Source of the DNA: Paracoccaceae bacterium
GTDB lineage: Bacteria > Pseudomonadota > Alphaproteobacteria > Rhodobacterales > Rhodobacteraceae
Assembly: GCA_030625695.1 (NCBI GenBank)
Contig: DAOUQK010000140.1
Span: 1-8,594, forward strand
Length of the DNA stretch: 8,594 nt
Reading direction: 5' to 3'
Below are positions 6,981 through 8,594 of this stretch, in pieces; the stretch's first letter is position 1, and each line of letters starts with the position of its first letter. The position numbers and the translations under genes are program-made. The notes beneath the pieces were generated by a model. That model was not told the DNA's origin, searched no databases, and worked only from the letters and a program-made list of their open reading frames with translations.

Positions 6981-7455
6981 GTTCTCATCTGGTATCAATG
7001 GAATGCCATGGTACTTCATGGAAATCAACATATTTTTATTAGAGTATCGTCATTTCAACCGACACCCCTTGATAATAATACTTTACTGAACTTTATACAA
7101 TCCACCAATCTGGCTAGCAATAGCTTAATTTCGGCAAGCCAACACCATATGTTGTGTTATAAAAATATTTCACCGAAAGTTCCATAAATTCCCAAGGCAT
7201 GGAAAATTTATTCTGACAGCAAGGTGTGTTCCGTATATGTTCCAGAGCTTTGCACAGATACCCCCCTCATCAGGCGGCGATTCCTCCGAATTTCATCAGC
7301 GATTCGGCTTGTTCTGGCCTGCTGACTTATAAAGCCAGTAGCGATGCCCGCTTTGTCCCATCTATTCCCACGCCCGCAAGCAGCCTGATTTTGACCCGGA
7401 TATGCGCCGCGCGCATTACGCATGCATTTGCTGCATGGCGGCATTGCGGAGTCAT
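6981..7455. other. Intergenic stretch, AT-rich in its left half
   Basis: I find no credible gene here. From about 6960 to 7220 the sequence is strikingly AT-rich compared with its neighbours, and it probably carries the promoter region of the leftward dcw operon. A nested inverted repeat sits at 7129-7178. From about 7220 to 7455 base composition returns to normal. Two short open frames there (83 and 102 codons, opposite strands) lack good start contexts and family resemblance. This right part contains a TGC-rich palindrome (7429-7443) next to the promoter of the DUF1127 gene. Confidence 0.6.
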
Positions 7456-7458
7456 CTA

Positions 7459-7493
7459 TTGTGCAAGTGCAGCATAACCCTATCTTGTTAGCA
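7459..7493 (+). promoter_or_regulatory. Candidate RpoH-type promoter for the DUF1127-sRNA operon
   Basis: A -35-like TTGTGC (7459-7464) and a -10-like CCTATCTT (7479-7486) are separated by 16 bases counted to TATCTT. The -10 matches the alphaproteobacterial heat-shock sigma consensus CYTATNT. The -35 keeps TTG but not the preceding C of CTTG. Transcription would begin near 7493, leaving a 5' UTR of roughly 47 bases before the ATG at 7540. The orthologous R. sphaeroides locus is known to be driven by RpoHI/RpoHII, which supports the reading. The site also overlaps a TGC-rich element. Confidence 0.5.
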
Positions 7494-7539
7494 AGAAGGC
7501 GCACAACGCCGATCACACATTAACACAAGGACTTGACCC

Positions 7540-7761
7540 ATGGCCTCCACCACTCACTTCTCAAACACCCGTGGCAATTTCCTTGCCCCGCTGACATCTT
7601 GGTTTCATTCTGTTCGTGAGCAATTTGCACGTCGGCGCAGCTATCGCCGGACGCTGAACGAGTTGTCAACGCTAAGCACAAATCAGCTGGCCGATCTGGG
7701 TTTGCACCGGTCTTCCTTGCGCCAATCAGCGTACAACGCAGTATACCACCAGCTTCACTAA
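7540..7761 (+). CDS. ccaF1: Small DUF1127 protein, CcaF1-like
   Basis: A 73-residue arginine-rich basic protein. The C-terminal half carries the DUF1127 signature: YRRTLNELSTLSTNQLADLG (29-48) followed by LHRSSLRQSAY (49-59), the usual pattern LSxLSxxxLxDxGLxRSxI. The N-terminal 25 residues are variable, with an amphipathic-looking LTSWFHSVREQFARR. The ATG has a good ribosome binding site, AAGGA, eight bases upstream. In R. sphaeroides a DUF1127 protein of similar size, CcaF1, is co-transcribed with the CcsR1-4 small RNAs, binds RNA and affects their maturation. The four hairpins directly downstream here give the same arrangement. DUF1127 proteins are numerous in alphaproteobacteria, so the family is sure, while orthology to CcaF1 rests on the neighbouring hairpins. 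Confidence 0.87.
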   Translation: MASTTHFSNTRGNFLAPLTSWFHSVREQFARRRSYRRTLNELSTLSTNQLADLGLHRSSLRQSAYNAVYHQLH

Positions 7762-7776
7762 GCCGGACCAAGCAAC

Positions 7777-7812
7777 ATCAGACCTGCTCCTCCTCCCTGG
7801 AAAAGGTCTGAT
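7777..7812 (+). ncRNA. CcsR/cuckoo-type hairpin RNA 1
   Basis: An 8-bp perfect stem (atcagacc, 7777-7784, with ggtctgat, 7805-7812) encloses a 20-base loop that carries the exact CCTCCTCCC motif (7789-7797) after which the CcsR family (conserved CCUCCUCCC motif stress-induced RNA) is named. It starts 15 bases after the DUF1127 stop codon. An A-rich linker (ataaaa, from 7811) joins it to the next hairpin and is a plausible RNase E processing site. The loop is complementary to Shine-Dalgarno-like GGAGG sequences. Confidence 0.8.
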
Positions 7813-7816
7813 AAAA

Positions 7817-7848
7817 CGCGGTGATGTCTCCTCCCTGACGTCACCGCG
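7817..7848 (+). ncRNA. CcsR/cuckoo-type hairpin RNA 2
   Basis: The strongest hairpin of the set has an 11-bp stem (cgcggtgatgt, 7817-7827, with acgtcaccgcg, 7838-7848) broken only by one G-U wobble. Its 10-base loop, ctcctccctg, presents CTCCTCCC. It follows hairpin 1 after a four-base linker and is followed by the A-rich linker caaaata. The stem and loop are what the cuckoo RNA family model requires. Confidence 0.8.
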
Positions 7849-7878
7849 CAAAATACCGGGGTAATACCCGGGTTCGAA

Positions 7879-7916
7879 CGCGCCGGGGCTTTCCTCCCCC
7901 CCTTAAGCACGGCGCG
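7879..7916 (+). ncRNA. CcsR/cuckoo-type hairpin RNA 3 (diverged loop)
   Basis: A 7-bp stem (cgcgccg, 7879-7885, with cggcgcg, 7910-7916) is continued after a small internal loop by gctt/aagc (7888-7891 and 7905-7908). The apical loop is tcctccccccctt-like, with one CCTCC followed by a C-run instead of the full CCTCCTCCC. Between hairpins 2 and 3 lies an additional small stem, CCGGG/CCCGG (7856-7860 and 7867-7871), which could instead pair with the ccggg at 7883-7887, so the folding of this part is uncertain. Confidence 0.65.
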
Positions 7917-7923
7917 ACAAGAG

Positions 7924-7961
7924 AACGGCGGCCTCTCCCTCCCGGAGTGCCGCCGTTTTTT
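7924..7961 (+). terminator. Hairpin RNA 4 and Rho-independent terminator
   Basis: A 9-bp stem (aacggcggc, 7924-7932, with gccgccgtt, 7949-7957) encloses a C/U-rich loop with CTCCCTCCC (7935-7943) and is followed by six T residues (7956-7961). It is both a classical intrinsic terminator and, by position and loop content, the fourth member of the hairpin array. On the minus strand the same stem is followed only by TTCTCTT, so it may also slow or stop transcription arriving from the convergent helicase gene, less efficiently. Confidence 0.85.
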
Positions 7962-7982
7962 GTTGCCGCAAAAGTATTTGAA

Positions 7983-8594
7983 TCAGAACGGAATATCGTC
8001 GCTGGTGGTGACGAACCGGGCGACGATCTTTTTGATCCCGGCCTTTTCAAAGTTGATTTCAAGCTTATCACCCTCAATCCCCACAACCGCGCCATAACCG
8101 AACTTTTGATGAAACACCCGTTCACCAACCGTGAAGCTGGATGTGGCATTCAGGTCAATCACCGTATTCTTCGCCGCGCGTGGCTGCGACATACCCCATT
8201 CTCCAGCGCGTTTCTGCAACCGTTTCCAGCCGGGTGAATTATACCCGTCCGCCGCAGCAACCCGTTCTTCGATGCTGTTCCCGGACTTTGCAGGTTTACC
8301 CGCTGCGCCAAAATTACCGCCATAAAGCCCGGGAGGGGTCAGCACATCCACATGTTCAGTCGGCAGTTCGTCGATAAACCGTGACGGCAAGGCAGATTGC
8401 CATTGGCCAAACACCATCCGGTTGGCGGCAAATGACACCGTACACAGTTCTTCAGCCCTTGTGATGCCAACATAAGCCAGACGGCGTTCTTCCTCTAAGC
8501 CCTTGAGGCCACTTTCATCCATGCTGCGTTGGGACGGGAACAACCCGTCTTCCCAGCCCGGCAGGAATATGGCGGGAAATTCCAGCCCCTTGGC
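7983..8594 (-). CDS. uvrD: UvrD/PcrA-type ATP-dependent DNA helicase (C-terminal fragment)
   Basis: The last 203 codons of a superfamily 1A 3'-5' DNA helicase that acts in nucleotide excision and mismatch repair and in clearing proteins from DNA; the start lies beyond the right edge. The fragment opens inside helicase motif V (AKGLEFPAIFLPGWEDGLFP, 1-20), followed by motif VI (EEERRLAYVGITRA, 34-47) with its ATP-sensing arginines. A variable linker follows (about 75-150), and the end is the Tudor-like C-terminal domain GERVFHQKFGYGAVVGIEGD (157-176) running to about 195, which contacts RNA polymerase in PcrA/UvrD. It ends DDIPF-TGA. The frame is open to the window edge, so a TTG at 8543 is an internal leucine, not a start. 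It converges with the DUF1127-sRNA operon, 21 bases from that terminator. Confidence 0.95.
   Translation of the reverse strand, partial: AKGLEFPAIFLPGWEDGLFPSQRSMDESGLKGLEEERRLAYVGITRAEELCTVSFAANRMVFGQWQSALPSRFIDELPTEHVDVLTPPGLYGGNFGAAGKPAKSGNSIEERVAAADGYNSPGWKRLQKRAGEWGMSQPRAAKNTVIDLNATSSFTVGERVFHQKFGYGAVVGIEGDKLEINFEKAGIKKIVARFVTTSDDIPF

Noticed and set aside
6939..7187. 82-codon plus-strand frame with a hydrophobic start
   Set aside because: It begins at a TTG without a ribosome binding site and lies in AT-rich DNA antisense to the dcw leader. The hydrophobic residues look like a by-product of base composition.
6712..7200. Possible RNase P RNA (rnpB) in the gap before mraZ
   Set aside because: I looked for the conserved P4 region and other universally conserved blocks on both strands and found none; the structured part is too short. 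The terminator-plus-leader reading fits better.
7208..7516. 102-codon minus-strand frame, and an 83-codon plus-strand frame at 7226-7477
   Set aside because: They overlap each other and the DUF1127 promoter region, lack ribosome binding sites, have no recognisable domain and show a composition unlike the coding genes here.
7866..7890. ggttcgaac, resembling a tRNA T-loop
   Set aside because: No matching five-pair T-stem, no acceptor, D-arm or anticodon arm at the right distances. The bases belong to the linker and base of hairpin RNA 3.
7777..7961. Four repeated hairpins as a CRISPR array or mobile repeat
   Set aside because: Stem sequences differ between units, there are no identical direct repeats with regular spacers and no cas genes. 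Only the loop motif is shared, as expected for CcsR/cuckoo RNAs.

Overview
The window reads as chromosome of a Rhodobacterales (Roseobacter-group) alphaproteobacterium. The evidence is the gene order of the division and cell-wall (dcw) cluster, protein sequences typical of the group, fairly GC-rich coding DNA, and two non-coding RNA loci that I know only from Rhodobacteraceae. No genus can be named from this sequence alone.

Positions 1-6711 (minus strand) hold the start of the dcw operon, transcribed right to left: mraZ, rsmH (mraW), ftsL, ftsI, murE, murF, and the first codons of mraY, cut by the window edge. Genes are packed tightly: rsmH/ftsL, ftsL/ftsI and murE/murF overlap by four bases (ATGA), and the other junctions have gaps of 4-10 bases. 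Together they encode a transcription regulator, a 16S rRNA methyltransferase, two septal membrane proteins (FtsL and the septal transpeptidase PBP3), and the enzymes that add meso-diaminopimelate and D-Ala-D-Ala to UDP-MurNAc peptides and pass the product to the lipid carrier.

Positions 6712-7539 form an 828-base gap without a convincing protein gene. Its left part is the long mraZ leader. It carries a minus-strand intrinsic terminator about 65 bases before mraZ, matching the UpsM small RNA described in Rhodobacter sphaeroides. The middle (about 6960-7220) is AT-rich. The right end carries a promoter-like site with an RpoH-type -10 element and TGC-rich palindromes.

Positions 7540-7961 (plus strand) hold a 73-residue DUF1127 protein followed by four successive hairpins with C/U-rich CCUCC loops, the last one an intrinsic terminator. 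This is the layout of the stress-induced ccaF1-CcsR1-4 ('cuckoo RNA') locus of R. sphaeroides. Positions 7983-8594 (minus strand, convergent) are the 3' end of a UvrD/PcrA helicase gene.

Nothing in the window is an obviously new system. The most interesting content is the pair of RNA loci flanking the AT-rich gap. No mobile element, CRISPR array, tRNA or rRNA was seen.
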